Positions 1 through 11,249 of a stretch of 64,000 bases of DNA are shown here, one piece after another. Source of the DNA: Hermodice carunculata (Eukaryota > Annelida > Polychaeta > Eunicida > Amphinomidae); assembly GCA_964020975.1 (NCBI GenBank), contig OZ026626.1, forward strand, positions 14,453,449-14,517,448, given 5' to 3'. A program made the translations under genes and the position numbers. The notes below the pieces were generated by a model. The model was not told the DNA's origin. It did not search any database and saw nothing but the letters and a program-made list of their open reading frames with translations. Numbering within the stretch: position 1 is the stretch's first letter; each line of letters begins with the position of its first letter.

Positions 1-421
1 CACAAAACTACGAATTACCTTATCATTACCTTACCTTATTAAAATCAACGGATATTAAAAGAAAAATATCATATCCAGGAACGATTTTCAGGATTTTTTT
101 CGGACAATCCCTTCCGTGACTTTTGGAACCATTTATAAAAAAAAAGAACAACTGTCAAGACTAAATCAAACATTTTATAACTTTTTATTTTTGCTATTTC
201 AGAACTCACCGTTGAATTCGATTCTGGACATGGATATATATTTTAAATTTCTTTTCATTTCAACTTGAAAAAAAATAACAATTTGTGCGACTTCTGCGCG
301 AAAAATTTGAAAATCCTGCTAAGTCAGAAAGCATGCTATAAAATCTCAAATAATTCCAATCCTGCAAAATAAAAAAGGGGGAAAAAAACCAACCCTCCCC
401 CCCAAAAAAAACAAAACAACG

Positions 422-423
<2 letters not shown>
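1..423. other. Unannotated AT-rich stretch
   Basis: I see no coding signal, RNA gene or recognisable repeat here. The sequence is AT-rich with short A and C runs near 376-415, leading into a CA microsatellite. Confidence 0.5.

Positions 424-479
<56 letters not shown>
424..479. repeat. (AC)n microsatellite
   Basis: About 28 uninterrupted AC dinucleotides. The minus-strand open frame through it encodes only alternating Cys-Val and is an artefact of the repeat. Confidence 0.97.
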
Positions 480-480
<1 letters not shown>

Positions 481-628
481 CATATGGATACAAACCTATG
501 GATATGTAGTAATCAGAAAATGTATGGGTTGAATCTACTTGTGAAAAAATTTAATTGGTAATATCGATTCAAAATTGCCAGTATCACGGCGCACTAGCTT
601 CACAGCTTCCACCTTAAATGACAAAATA

Positions 629-880
629 ACATTGACCTTTGACCTCTCGAGGTCAAATGTGAATAACAAAAATGTGCAGTTTTACAATAGCTACAATTTA
701 ACCCAACATGGCCAAAGTTGGATAAAAATTGACCGAGTTATGGCTAGATGATAATCTCAAAGGTACAAATGGCCTTGACCTTTGACCTTGAAACGACCTC
801 TACCTGAAGTAAACTTTGACTTTTAAAATGGCATTTTGACTTACAATTGACCTTTGACCTTGACATGACCTTTGACCTTC
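629..880. promoter_or_regulatory. Cluster of four perfect DR1-type nuclear-receptor half-site pairs
   Basis: The 13-mer TGACCTTTGACCT occurs exactly at 633-645, 776-788, 848-860 and 866-878. Its reverse complement is AGGTCA-A-AGGTCA, the DR1 arrangement bound by HNF4, RXR heterodimers and COUP-TF type receptors. At 640-655 a TGACCT is also followed 4 bp later by AGGTCA in inverted orientation. Degenerate versions (TTTGACTT) lie between. This could be a regulatory cluster or a decayed tandem repeat that happens to contain the motif; no host gene is visible next to it. The match is certain, the function is not. Confidence 0.45.
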
Positions 881-899
881 GCCTTGCTATGATCGAACT

Positions 900-1788
900 C
901 CTTTACACTCGCAACCACATCTACTATAGCATATAAGATGTTGAAGATTTAAAACTTTAATCAGCGTTTATTTGCATAATTTTGAAAATGACCTCTCATT
1001 ATAAAAAAGCAAGATTTCATCAATAAAAGTATCATTGTGGAGTTTCTATCTATAATTTTCTCCCAGAAAGAGGCCGGACAAATTTGCTCGTAAGGAAAGA
1101 AAGAAGAGAGAAAGAAATAAAGAATTTCTGGAAAAAGGGTATGTCTGTGTTGGCACAAAGACATAATGAAAAATGACACATGTAGGAACATGTGTATGTC
1201 AATATGGTAGTCTGCCAGAGTAGTAAATGAAGAAATATGTTTTTTTTTACAAATTCATTATGATATCATAAGCCTGCAGTGCTGTAATTCAACCCTGAAT
1301 TCCACGATCTATTGACATTGGCGGGGTTGGGGGGGGGGGAGGGGGACTCAAATGTTTTAATTTATGTACATGTATTTTTTTACTTCAATTCCATTAAATT
1401 GATTTAATATCCAACATCCCAAAGGGATCCCAATGGCAACCAGGAATACTTCCCGTTCTGTTTTGTGGTAACATGTGCTGAAGTTTCCGAACAAAATCTA
1501 CCTTAAAACTGTTAACTTAGGTAACAGTTAAGCTATACTTTTTCATATACCAGCAATTATTGGTACACAAAAACCTTGCAGTGAAGCTAAAATGCGATTG
1601 TTTCCCAAGGTGGCAATGTGCGCACGACAGAACGGCACACGCAACAGGTGATCACTTGGTCTTGGTGAAGTTCCTTCCTCTCCGGTGGCACAGCCGTTCT
1701 CGCATCTAGGTTGGATAATCACCCACTTCCATTTAATACAATACGTGTACACACAAATACGAAATAGCCTCTTAATAAAAGATATACA
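900..1788. other. Unannotated stretch
   Basis: I see no gene-like frame here. A G-rich run lies at about 1329-1345. The rest is AT-rich single-copy-looking DNA. Confidence 0.4.
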
Positions 1789-1968
1789 TACAAAAAATCT
1801 CCCTATACCGAACACGCTTGGGACCGAAAAAAGTGTTCGGTACAGTGAGGTTATCGATATAGGGAGGTTTGCTTACATTGTAAGTTTATATTTGGGACCG
1901 CAAAATGGTGTTCAGTAGAGAGAGGTGTTCGGTATTTTGAGGTGCAAGTCTAGAGAGGTTTGACTGTA
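1789..1968. mobile_element. pogo/Tigger-like MITE (Tc1/mariner superfamily)
   Basis: The right end, read on the minus strand, is TA-CAGTCAAACCTCTCTAGAC followed by repeats of the CCGAACACC and GGGACCG type. This is typical of non-autonomous pogo/Tigger elements. The left end is degenerate (TACAAAAAATCTCCC) but is followed by the same CCGAACACGC...GGGACCG order. TA dinucleotides stand at both edges, as expected for a TA target-site duplication. Length is about 180 bp with no transposase. The family is assigned from terminal resemblance only. Confidence 0.6.
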
Positions 1969-2612
1969 CCCCAAAATTTAACCAAAACGACCAGCAGAGG
2001 CGCGTTTTTTTCGGGTGAAACGATACCCTAATGAGCAACAAGTGTATATTTTAAGACCTCTGAGAGCGGCCCTTGACCCATATATCAACTTTGCATCAAG
2101 TTTTCAAATAGATTGAAATGGTTGTGAACTTAAAAATTACTCTTTTCCTGCTCTTCACACCCACAACCTCAACAAGTGGGACTGAATCTCAAATTCCCCT
2201 TTAGAAACTTGGCTATCCCAATTTGATTTTTGCATTACCAAGTAACACGTAAACAAAGATGGCTGCCAAAAGTGGTTGTAATATCTGTGGCTTCGCCAAA
2301 TGACGCAAGTACGTGTAAACCATCTCCTCATGGTTAAACCAGACCCGTATCAATGGCTACCCGGCATTTTGGGGCAGTGCGTTACCTGAACTAATGCATG
2401 TGTTCCCTATCCCTCACCTGTTTCTGTAAATGTGTTCATAACACGTTTCACTTTATGGTCATGTATAACTTTCTTCAGCAAACTTAAGTCATTACATATT
2501 AATTGCGATTTCCTCATGGCTGTTTCATTTCGGCATGTTACATTTCAAAATCGTAAACAATATGACTGGGTATGAACAGAACTTCCTACGCCATTATCGG
2601 GGATTCCTTGAA
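1969..2612. other. Unannotated stretch
   Basis: No coding, RNA or repeat structure that I can support. Confidence 0.35.
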
Positions 2613-3290
2613 TTACGTTCCAGGGGTGCACAAAGACTGGGTGGCTTGGCGATGTCGAAAAGTATCAATTAAAAATCCGAATATGATCACATCAATTCTT
2701 TTTCTAGAACATGGGCCACAACTGGCACCAAAACCATGATGATGGTACATGGTGATGTGCATTATACATAGACTTAACTTCTGCTTTTTTAACATAGAAA
2801 GTAAGGAAATAAGTAAGTAAGTAAGTAAAACTTTATTGACAAGACTAAAGGTCAAGACTGAGCTATTTGTCCTACATACAATGCAAATCATCACATAAAT
2901 GCACCATTACGTTAACAAAGACATGATAATAACTTCAATAAGCAAGGATAATACATATGTTTAGTATATATGTACCATATAATAAATGTGTGTGGGTGTG
3001 TTTGCAGGAAGACAACACATTAAGTGCAAATCATTAAAATTCCTCGTGGTTCTTGCACAAAAATCGGGTTCAACCTCAGCAGGTGTACTGCTTGGACACG
3101 GTATAAGTTCTGTGAACCCGGCTAAGAAAATGTCCTGACAGCGGGGTCAACGTGCCCCTTGACCTCGGTAAAACCCACGCACCATATGTAAATTGTGCAA
3201 GTCGGTCACACTGGATACGAAACTTCAGATTAACTGATTACCGTACCTAATTAATTGAACGCATGTACCGTTATTTTAAAAGAGCTCTTC
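2613..3290 (-). mobile_element. Partial copy of the BEL/Pao-associated leader repeat (fossil)
   Basis: This segment matches 8215-8690 along most of its length, for example around CTTGACCTCGGTAAAACCCA and CACACTGGATACGAAACTT. The match at the second site lies at the 5' side of a BEL/Pao gag region, so this is probably a leader or LTR-side fragment of the same family. It is interrupted by a later LINE/SINE 3' end (about 2776-2990). Both copies are visibly diverged, so the family is old here. It is broken and carries no pol. Confidence 0.5.
2776..2990 (-). mobile_element. Inserted 3' end of a LINE or SINE with (TTAC)n tail
   Basis: The segment is absent from the related copy at 8215-8690, so it is an insertion. 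On the minus strand it ends with GTCAATAAAGTTTT followed by a (ACTT)n tail (2809-2829), the layout of a short, 5'-truncated non-LTR element with polyadenylation signal and tandem tail. No coding sequence is left. The exact edges and a target-site duplication cannot be fixed by eye. Confidence 0.55.
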
Positions 3291-3299
3291 TCCAATAAT

Positions 3300-4954
3300 A
3301 AAACAAACTGAAACTTACTGACGCACATTTTAGAGTCTCTTCTCTCCATCCTGCTACTCTTAATGTGACTTTACATTGGATTTATATATCATAATAATAT
3401 TTTATCGCGTTTGCATTCGCATATTTGACTAAATGTATATTGAATATTAAAAGGGATCAAATGTATTATATTCATGTATTGTTAAATGTCTTCAAGCCGG
3501 GAGAACTTAAAAAGTGATAGGCCTACCGGGTCTCTTTGTATTTTTGGCAGAAGTAATAAAATTTGTGTTTTGGGTAGTTAGGTCAGTACATTTTGGAAAC
3601 ACTAGTTTCTGTAGTTACTGAAGCATATTTCAAAGATTGAGAGGACGGTTTACAACCACCAGTTGCCTTTTATGGACGACTGCCTCTCTCAAGTCAGGAG
3701 TGACATTTGTTTGTTCACATTGGTATTGGAAGATAAATGTTGATGCTTTCGCAAATCTGGAATCTCTTTGCTGTCATTGTTGGGTTTGGAATTTATGAAT
3801 ATGGATAATGTACTTCTGTACTATTCGCACATAACAAAAAATCTGCAAGTTCAAAGCACTCTGATATCCGCCGACACCACATTGTTACCAGCAGTCGAAA
3901 TGCTGAGACATGAATGAGATTGATTGGCTACCAGCAAGCCTCGCTTCCAAGCTAAGCCTTAGGCTGTGACGTCCCCAAGATACACAAAATTCAACATGGC
4001 GGCCATGTTATTAACTGGTACCACATACAAATAAGAATTTTTTAAAAAGTGGTTTAAAAGATGTGTTATGATCTCTTACCTTTATGTATCCTCTTTCCAC
4101 AGATATAAATCCACATTATAGTATTATTCCAGTCTAAGAAAAGGGCCATGGTAATCCAACATGTCCAATTCATTTCTGACCTGGCAGCCATTGCTGACCC
4201 AAATATCGAGAAGTGATGTACATATATTTTGATTAAATTTTGTACAAGCAATGTGATGACAAAATATTTCGCCAACTACTGCAAGAATACTTCCTGGTGC
4301 ACGCAGTAAGATGTAGCTCCAAATCTTGTGACCCAACTTTGAATTTCAACCTCTTAAAATCCGCCATTTCGTAAAAAATACGCCACGTTTTCTACAAAGC
4401 TCCACTTTTGTAACATGGGGCATATTCCCAGCAATTTGCACCTTGAATGCACTGCCAAAGCATGCAGATCCATAATCCAATGGGGGGGGGGGGTAGTAAC
4501 AACCCTATGCCCACCTTCCAGCCAAAACGAAAGGAGTCCCAAAATTCCAAATTTAAGGGGTAGGGCCCTTTCAATTTTGATCAGAACTGTACAAGTTGCC
4601 CTAGAAAGCTGAAAAATATTTTGTCACAACTTAAAGTATCAATAACTATGAAACTTGGCCTAATCTATGTCATAACAGAGAACGTTTCATTTTATCAGTT
4701 GTCCAAACCCCTGTTACTTCTGATTAAATGGACTGTTCCATTATTGAAAATGGACCACTTGTATTTTGAAAAGTTAACCCAACCCAGCCCAAATTTACAC
4801 CCTCTTGAAAGCAGGAACACTTGTTAGTCAAGCTACAGCGTGAACGGGTCATGGATCTGTTTTAAATTAAAATGCCAGACCAGTATCTGGTTGGTAGGTG
4901 TTCCAAACATGCATCTCTTGTATTTTAAATGGGGTGTTGGGTGACAGGAAGCTC
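3300..4954. other. Unannotated stretch
   Basis: Only short open frames without recognisable domains. A G12 run lies near 4481-4492. I cannot assign anything else. Confidence 0.35.
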
Positions 4955-5056
4955 GTAAAATGACCATTAATCGGGACCCAATAAATGCACTGACTGTAAT
5001 ATGTGATAAATCACTTATCACACCCCTTTCAATAAATAGAAGGCTGGTCATTTTAC
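4955..5056. repeat. Short inverted-repeat unit
   Basis: GTAAAATGACCA at 4955-4966 is the exact reverse complement of 5045-5056. Inside it a second hairpin, TGTGATAA (5002-5009) with TTATCACA (5015-5022), sits near the centre. It may be the remains of a small fold-back MITE. No target-site duplication is obvious. Confidence 0.35.
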
Positions 5057-5529
5057 CTAGTCCAAGGCTCTGTGATTGGCTGTCCGCTCAAGATGGCTGC
5101 CATTCCGATGGTAACGAGAACCAAAAATTCACCTGTGCTGGAGTGTCAACCAGTATTTCATCCAGTTTTGCCGCATTATACAGAGATTGATGGAACCGCA
5201 TACAATACACTTTGAATTAATATAGAAATCACGAAACCAGGATTTGACAGGTTCATAGGAAATACAATTATGCTCTATTTTTCATTGTTTACTCTAATTT
5301 CAGTGGTAAGCATATTGGAAGCTGTTATTCAACATTTTAACTGCAGAGAAATATCTAAACTTGATATGTTTGGGTAAAGATACATCTATTTTGAGATGAT
5401 TACACCTCAATACTCCCAAATAGCAGGGATTCAGATGTACCCATGCTTCTTTGTTTACATAAGCACTTCCCAGCTATGCAACTGAGAACGAGATTGCTGA
5501 TTTGACCCCTTATCTTGCATCTCATTAAA

Positions 5530-8500
5530 CCTAGTTCAGCATCTCAACTTGATAGCTGCTAGGGTTTTTTTCCGGGCTGGGTGCATGCCTGGTTTTTCTG
5601 TCTCCCATCTTTTGGAGTTGTTGAATTCCTCACACTGCCATGCTCCATGGCTTTCGTTACACACTTTGCAAGATCTGCGATCATTTCCTTGATCTAACGA
5701 ATTTCCTTCTACCTTTCCAAATGTGGGTTTTCTAAGCAGAGAACGCAAACGAACGCTTTCTCTACTGCAATGTGTACCATATAACACAATAAGGTACGCC
5801 CAGTGAGAATGAAGCCAGCAAAATGAATGAGATGGCTGTAAATAAGAGTTCTTGAAGACTTAATCAGTTCTAATGAGCGAGTCTTTACTATTGCAAGAAT
5901 CCAGTCGTATACAGCAGGGACTGTGCACAGATATGTTGACAATGCTGTTTAAACTGCCTATACTAATATGTATTCTACAGTTAATACAGTGATCTGCCAA
6001 TTGCCGTTTAAATTGCCTTTAAACTGCCATCTAAACTGTACTGTTCTATGTTGTTCTGGCTCAGACCTGGAAGTACAATATATGCACACAATACTAATAA
6101 CGCAATAACGCAAAATAACAATTGTACTGCAACTTCAAATTTCCAGGCAAATACACAGATAAAATGCACATAGATAAATAAACAGTCTCTGATTACAATT
6201 CTGGTGGGCACTCTGGAGCCTTCGATTTGCATAAATCTTAAGCTGCTTTGTCAGTCTTTCACTCTAGCTCATTCTGACGTATCTTAGTTGCATAGAGAAT
6301 GTATATATCCAACATCATCCCACAATGCTTGCAATGTTTGCAAGAAAGTCTGAGATAGCTATAGTGAGTGTTATAAGTATTTAGAATACTGACTATCCCA
6401 ACAAAAATCAGTTCAAACCATTATATGGAATTCTGATTAAAGTGAGTGACGGGAATTCTAAGAATCATTAAACTCTATTAAAATGAATCAACTACCGCAG
6501 ATATAAGATGCAGTACTCGCGGCATGAAAGCGATTATTCGTAAGCAGTTTGACGTCTCCTTCCATGAAATCAACATAAGTTGTGACTGAGACGACACCTG
6601 TTTCTTATAACTGAGTATTTCCTATATATTTCAATCAAAGTTGACACACATATACTATGAAATCTGTGTCACCTACAGCTACAGGCAAACTCCGGTACAG
6701 CAGCTCTTTTCATCAGTAAACCTGACTCATATTAAATTTTTACTTAGTTAAACTTTAAGAAATCCTTTTCATAATTTTCTAAGCAGATATATGATAATAA
6801 TAATCAATATAATTGTATATAACCCAAATACAATTACTACAAATAAAAGGCTTCTATAACTCATAACTATAATAATCATCTTACTATGTTTACAAACAAA
6901 GTTACACCAAATAAAGCACGCGTATTTTGCCTTTTGGTAAGGCCACGTACTGTTTCTGTAGCAATGGTTTGGAATTCTTCTTCTTGCGCAACCCATTTTC
7001 GTAAGGTCTTAACTGATTCAACGGCCGAAGCTTTAAACACCCATCAATGATACTGCGTTAGCATTAATTCCGTACGTTTTGTTTGTATTTTTGTGTACAG
7101 CGATCCACTTTGAAGTTCTTCCGGGCGCCCACCTCTTTTAAGTTAACTACGGCAATATCAAGTAGGTCCGCAAATTTCACAAACCACCTGCATTGCCTTG
7201 TCTTATGGGTCTGAGCCGTCCAGTTCTTCCATAAATATTGTCAATTGCCGTCGTTTGTCGCTGTACTTGCGTTCAAGTCGATCTTTTGCTGCTTCATAGG
7301 CTGCCGCAGACCGTTTCAAGTTCTCTATATCTTTCAACGCTTCACCCGGGAGATACTCTCGATGTTTTGGCAGTTTATATAATATTCCCGTGTCGCTGGG
7401 GCGTCATAGACCTATGCATGCGACAAACGCAGCTTACCAGTTTTCATACGTTTTTATGTTGCCTGAAAACTCACGTATTGAAACTCGTTTCAACTATTTC
7501 CACAGGTCCCTTCCGACGTTTGAGTCCTTGTATTCTGTTATATTAGCAAATTCATTGCTTCTATATGTTGTAGAGCCACAATTGTCGCTTCCCATGTTGT
7601 TTCGAGAAACTGACTCCTGCGATAAACCAAGTTCAGTTTCTATGGCTCCCTTAAGCTCTTGTTGCGCAACCCTTGCCCCTTGTTCTGCGACATTGAGACG
7701 CTCACGTGCTGCATGTATCACCCTTTCCCAGGAAGTTCGCTGCTGTGCAAAATCTCTGTTCTGACTGCATAAGTCCCTGGCGAATGTGCTCCATATTTCA
7801 CCTCGTTTGTACCCCTTGCGTTGTTTGTCACATGTATGTTCCGATACTTCAGATGTAACAGTTTTAAGCTCCCTTTCCAAGTAGTCCTTAGTTCTGACCA
7901 AACGTTGTCGTCAACTTTCTTCAAATTTTCCTTGTCTTCTTTTATATTATATTTATCCACAAGATCTGTCATTGCTTCAAGTGCATGTTCCTTGCGCTTC
8001 ACCCAGCGTTTGTCGGGCTGTGCCCTACGACTGCACATTTTCTCTTCGTCCAAATGATCAAGCAACGCATACAAGCTTTGCTCGAGTATGCGCGGTTTTA
8101 AGCTTAGTCTTGTCCCGGTGTACATCTGGCATACGGTCTTCCATGTTGTCCTCGGTGCCCTGGCTTGCTTCCCCGATTCCCACTTGGAGGTCTTTCGTGT
8201 TGAATGCACCAGGAATTTGCTACCAGATGGTTTGGCGATTTTGAAAAATATCAATTATAAGTCCGAATATGACTTCATAAATTCGTTTCCTAGAGCCTGG
8301 GCATGAACTGTGACCAAAATCACGATACAACACGGTGATGTACATTATACAATCATAGACTTAACTCCTTATGCTTCACTAACGTGTGTACCATTTATAT
8401 ATGTGTGTGCAGGAAGAGAACAATAAGTGCAAATCATTACAATTCCTTGCTGCTTTTGCACAAAAATCCGGGTCAGCTTCAGCAGGTAACACAGCTGGGA

Positions 8501-8690
8501 CCTGGTACACTGTCGCGTGATCCGGCGAAGACAATGTCCTGACAGGGGGGTCAACGTGCCCCTTGGCCTCGGTAAAACCCATGCACCAGACGTAAACTGT
8601 GCAACTTGGTCACACTGGATACGAAACTTTAGATTAACTGATACCGTACCCCACATAAATTGGGCGCATGTATCATTATTTCAAAAGAGC
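5530..8690 (-). mobile_element. BEL/Pao-type LTR retrotransposon, gag portion (fossil)
   Basis: Minus-strand traces of a BEL/Pao gag run from about 8250 down to about 5540. An N-terminal charged helical region and the conserved core resembling 'FSGN...YENW' lie between 8250 and 7200. A gag zinc-knuckle signature with the residues CKVCNESHGAWQCEEF lies near 5640-5700. No protease, reverse transcriptase or integrase was found further left, so pol is missing. The sequence at 8226-8690 is probably the leader or 5' LTR side, because it recurs at 2613-3290. About 1 kb between the gag core and the knuckle (5800-6880) is unexplained and may be inserted DNA. The element is broken in many places and is an old fossil. 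Confidence 0.65.
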
Positions 8691-8691
<1 letters not shown>

Positions 8692-8763
<72 letters not shown>

Positions 8764-8830
8764 TAGTAATGATGATGATGATGATGATAATAATAATAAT
8801 AAAAACAATAATAATAATAAAACTTATACT
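8692..8830. repeat. (TAA)n/(TGA)n microsatellite
   Basis: Compound trinucleotide repeat. It begins exactly where similarity between the two BEL-associated copies stops (after AAAAGAGC). Open frames across it are poly-Ile or poly-Met artefacts. Confidence 0.95.
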
Positions 8831-9689
8831 TTCTGAAACATTTTTACAGCCACTTTTCCCACTGGGCATCCCTCTTTCCTTCCAGCGTGACTATTTTATT
8901 CCAACAGGTACACTTATTTCCGTTTGTCATTACATAAATAAAAACCCATGTATCCTTTCATGCATCCCACATCACTGGGTCAGTGGCTCCACTCTTAGCA
9001 AGTACCGTATCTGAGCAAATAACATGGCTTTTGGCAGTGCCAATGGACAAAGTAGCAAAAAACTTTCCAAGAAGCAGGAAAAGCGATATTACTTCCATAG
9101 ATACTGATCTTTGTATCGTACTACCATCGATCGGGTCCTAGCTACTCTTGATCACCGTGGAGCACCGATTTCGAGGGTGGTATATATAAACTGGGTTATC
9201 TCGATACGCCCTCTTGCTGAACTCCACATGTTGCCTCATCTGTCATAATCGATAGTCTTCATATGCATGCATTATGTCAAGTAAAATATCTTCTGTCCAA
9301 AAGTATCCTGAGTGAAAAAAGGTTCAGCCTAGAAAAATATATATTTACATTCAATGGTTAACAACAGTCCTACCCATAAGCGAGGAGACTAAATTAGCAA
9401 CTTATGACCCAGAAAAGTCAACAATTTTTACAGATTCTTACCCAGTTTAAACCTAAAATATGTACTGACCTTTCCTATCTTCTCAAGAATATCTCCATCC
9501 ATTTCCCAATCCCCAAAGTGGATGGGCATGACTTGGCAGGCAATAAGGAATCACAGAAATTTGTCCCCAATATTTGTTTTTCAACGGAGACAACTTGTAT
9601 GATGAAAATAAAATCCACATCCAATTTCCACACTCTTGGGAAACAAACTTACCTTGGACCTTGGTGTAAGGCAAACTAACACCACTACC
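8831..9689. other. Unannotated stretch
   Basis: A TATATATAAA sequence at about 9180-9189 resembles a TATA box, but no gene follows that I can support. Otherwise nothing is recognised. Confidence 0.3.
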
Positions 9690-10282
9690 TGGCGAAATGA
9701 CTACTTAAGCTTCAGCGGATGTATGTGTAGGTGATATACAGAATGGCAACCGTGGCAGTGCAGCTGTAAGAGGTTAGCAGTATAGTAGGTCAAACACACA
9801 ATTTGGACTTGGCCCGTTGGGGATTGTCTGACGGGAAATGTAAGTTATGTAATAATGGGCAAGAACACTTGGAACATTTCATATTTGCTTGTAAAGGTCT
9901 CCAAGACCTACAAACAAAATGTCTTCTGAGCCTGGAAACATGTATTAAATCAGTATGCCCTTCTACTTGGGTGAGCTTTGTGAACGCATCCCCCAACACA
10001 AAAGCACATATGCTTCTAAGTGATGAAAACATGGATGGTGTCTGCCGGGTATTTTTAAAAGAGGCTTGGAAATACCGACGTGAACAACTAGAAAATGTCT
10101 AGCATGCACAAACTGCTGGTAACTAACGTTTTAACATTATTGTTTTAGTTTGTAGTTTTCACTTGTGTTTTATCTGTATTTACTGATCCATACACTGTAC
10201 TTGAACGCACCGCGGATCACCCCGGTCCGCTGGTGCCCCCTGTGTAACGGGGTAGATTTCAATAAATTATTATTATTATTAA
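9690..10282 (+). mobile_element. LINE 3' fragment (ORF2 C-terminus and tail)
   Basis: The frame at 9803-10102 encodes a C-terminal zinc-binding segment CKLCNNGQEHLEHFIFAC, the C-x2-C...H...C motif at the end of many CR1/jockey-type ORF2 proteins. It is followed by a short 3' UTR and an AATAAATTATTATTATT tail. The element is 5'-truncated: only about 100 codons are readable, and endonuclease and polymerase core are absent. Confidence 0.65.
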
Positions 10283-10525
10283 TCGTTTAGAGACATAGGC
10301 CTACTGGAGAGTGAAAAAAAAACCCAGGAGAAACAGGATAAAACCATGTACACGTTAGCACAGCAATTTAATGCCAGGCATGGAAGAAACAAACAAAGCA
10401 GGAAACAGCTGAAAAAACGCCTGGCAAAACTTGAAAAAAAAACCCGAAATGCTAAAAAAAGGAAGTCGCAGAGGATAAACCCTCATCGTCATATTTTTCA
10501 AAGGTGCTGCTTCTGGGGCTCTGTC

Positions 10526-10547
10526 GGGGGGGGGGGGGGGGGGGGGG
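10526..10547. repeat. Poly-G tract
   Basis: 22 consecutive G residues. The length may be unreliable in the assembly. Confidence 0.95.
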
Positions 10548-10606
10548 TCCTCGCGAAAAACATGATTACACGGATCGACAGCTATTCTCCGTGGAATCAG
10601 TGGATA

Positions 10607-10624
10607 TTATATATTATATAATAT

Positions 10625-10655
<31 letters not shown>

Positions 10656-10669
10656 TGATATATATATAT

Positions 10670-10747
<78 letters not shown>
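10607..10747. repeat. (AT)n microsatellite
   Basis: Long TA-repeat tract of about 140 bp with a few interruptions in its first half. Confidence 0.97.
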
Positions 10748-10749
<2 letters not shown>

Positions 10750-10939
10750 TTATGTTTGTATTTTAAACGAGGACATTTGTTTTATCGTTTGACCTTTTTA
10801 ATCAACAATCCCCAGTATTATCTAGTGATAGCTGTACTCATTTTTATCGCAAACCATAGATGGGGAGTCAACTTGTGTAGGTGTAATCACCTGTTTGACT
10901 CTTCCAAGTCGGCAGTATTTGTTTTAATGTGTTGTGATG

Positions 10940-10980
10940 TTTTTTCCTTTTATCTTGATGTACTGCTGATTGAAGCTCAA

Positions 10981-11027
<47 letters not shown>

Positions 11028-11040
11028 ATGAATAAATGAA

Positions 11041-11107
<67 letters not shown>

Positions 11108-11109
11108 AT
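10940..11109 (+). repeat. (AAAT)n microsatellite, possibly a LINE 3' tail
   Basis: About 32 AAAT units, two of them altered to AATG. The repeat starts directly after GAAGCTCAATAAATAAATAA, so it may have grown from the polyadenylation end of a truncated LINE or SINE. No coding sequence of such an element is readable upstream. Confidence 0.85.
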
Positions 11110-11110
11110 G

Positions 11111-11249
11111 TACAGTGGTACCTGCTGTATGCAACCATTGCCGTGAACAACCGCATTGCTTTTTGTGGTCACTAGGCTTGGACTTAGGGGTCAATTTTTT
11201 GAACAATTTACCTGTGCTGACAGGCCAACTGCTGTATATGGTCACTGTA
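11111..11249. mobile_element. Candidate small TA-flanked MITE
   Basis: The left edge TACAGTGGTACCTGCTGTA and the inverse of the right edge TACAGTGACCATATACAGCAG share TACAGTG and a CTGCTGTA-like core. TA stands at both edges. Length is 139 bp with no coding. It lies directly at the end of the AAAT repeat. The match between termini is imperfect, so the call is tentative. Confidence 0.35.

Noticed and set aside
8517-9014. 165-codon plus-strand frame
   Set aside because: Its length comes from the TAA/TGA microsatellite (poly-Ile and poly-Met); the rest has no domain.
9175-9195. TATATATAAA promoter
   Set aside because: Resembles a TATA box, but no gene, LTR edge or start site could be tied to it.
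10868-11245. 125-codon minus-strand frame
   Set aside because: It is the AAAT repeat read as Leu-Phe-Ile-Tyr units.
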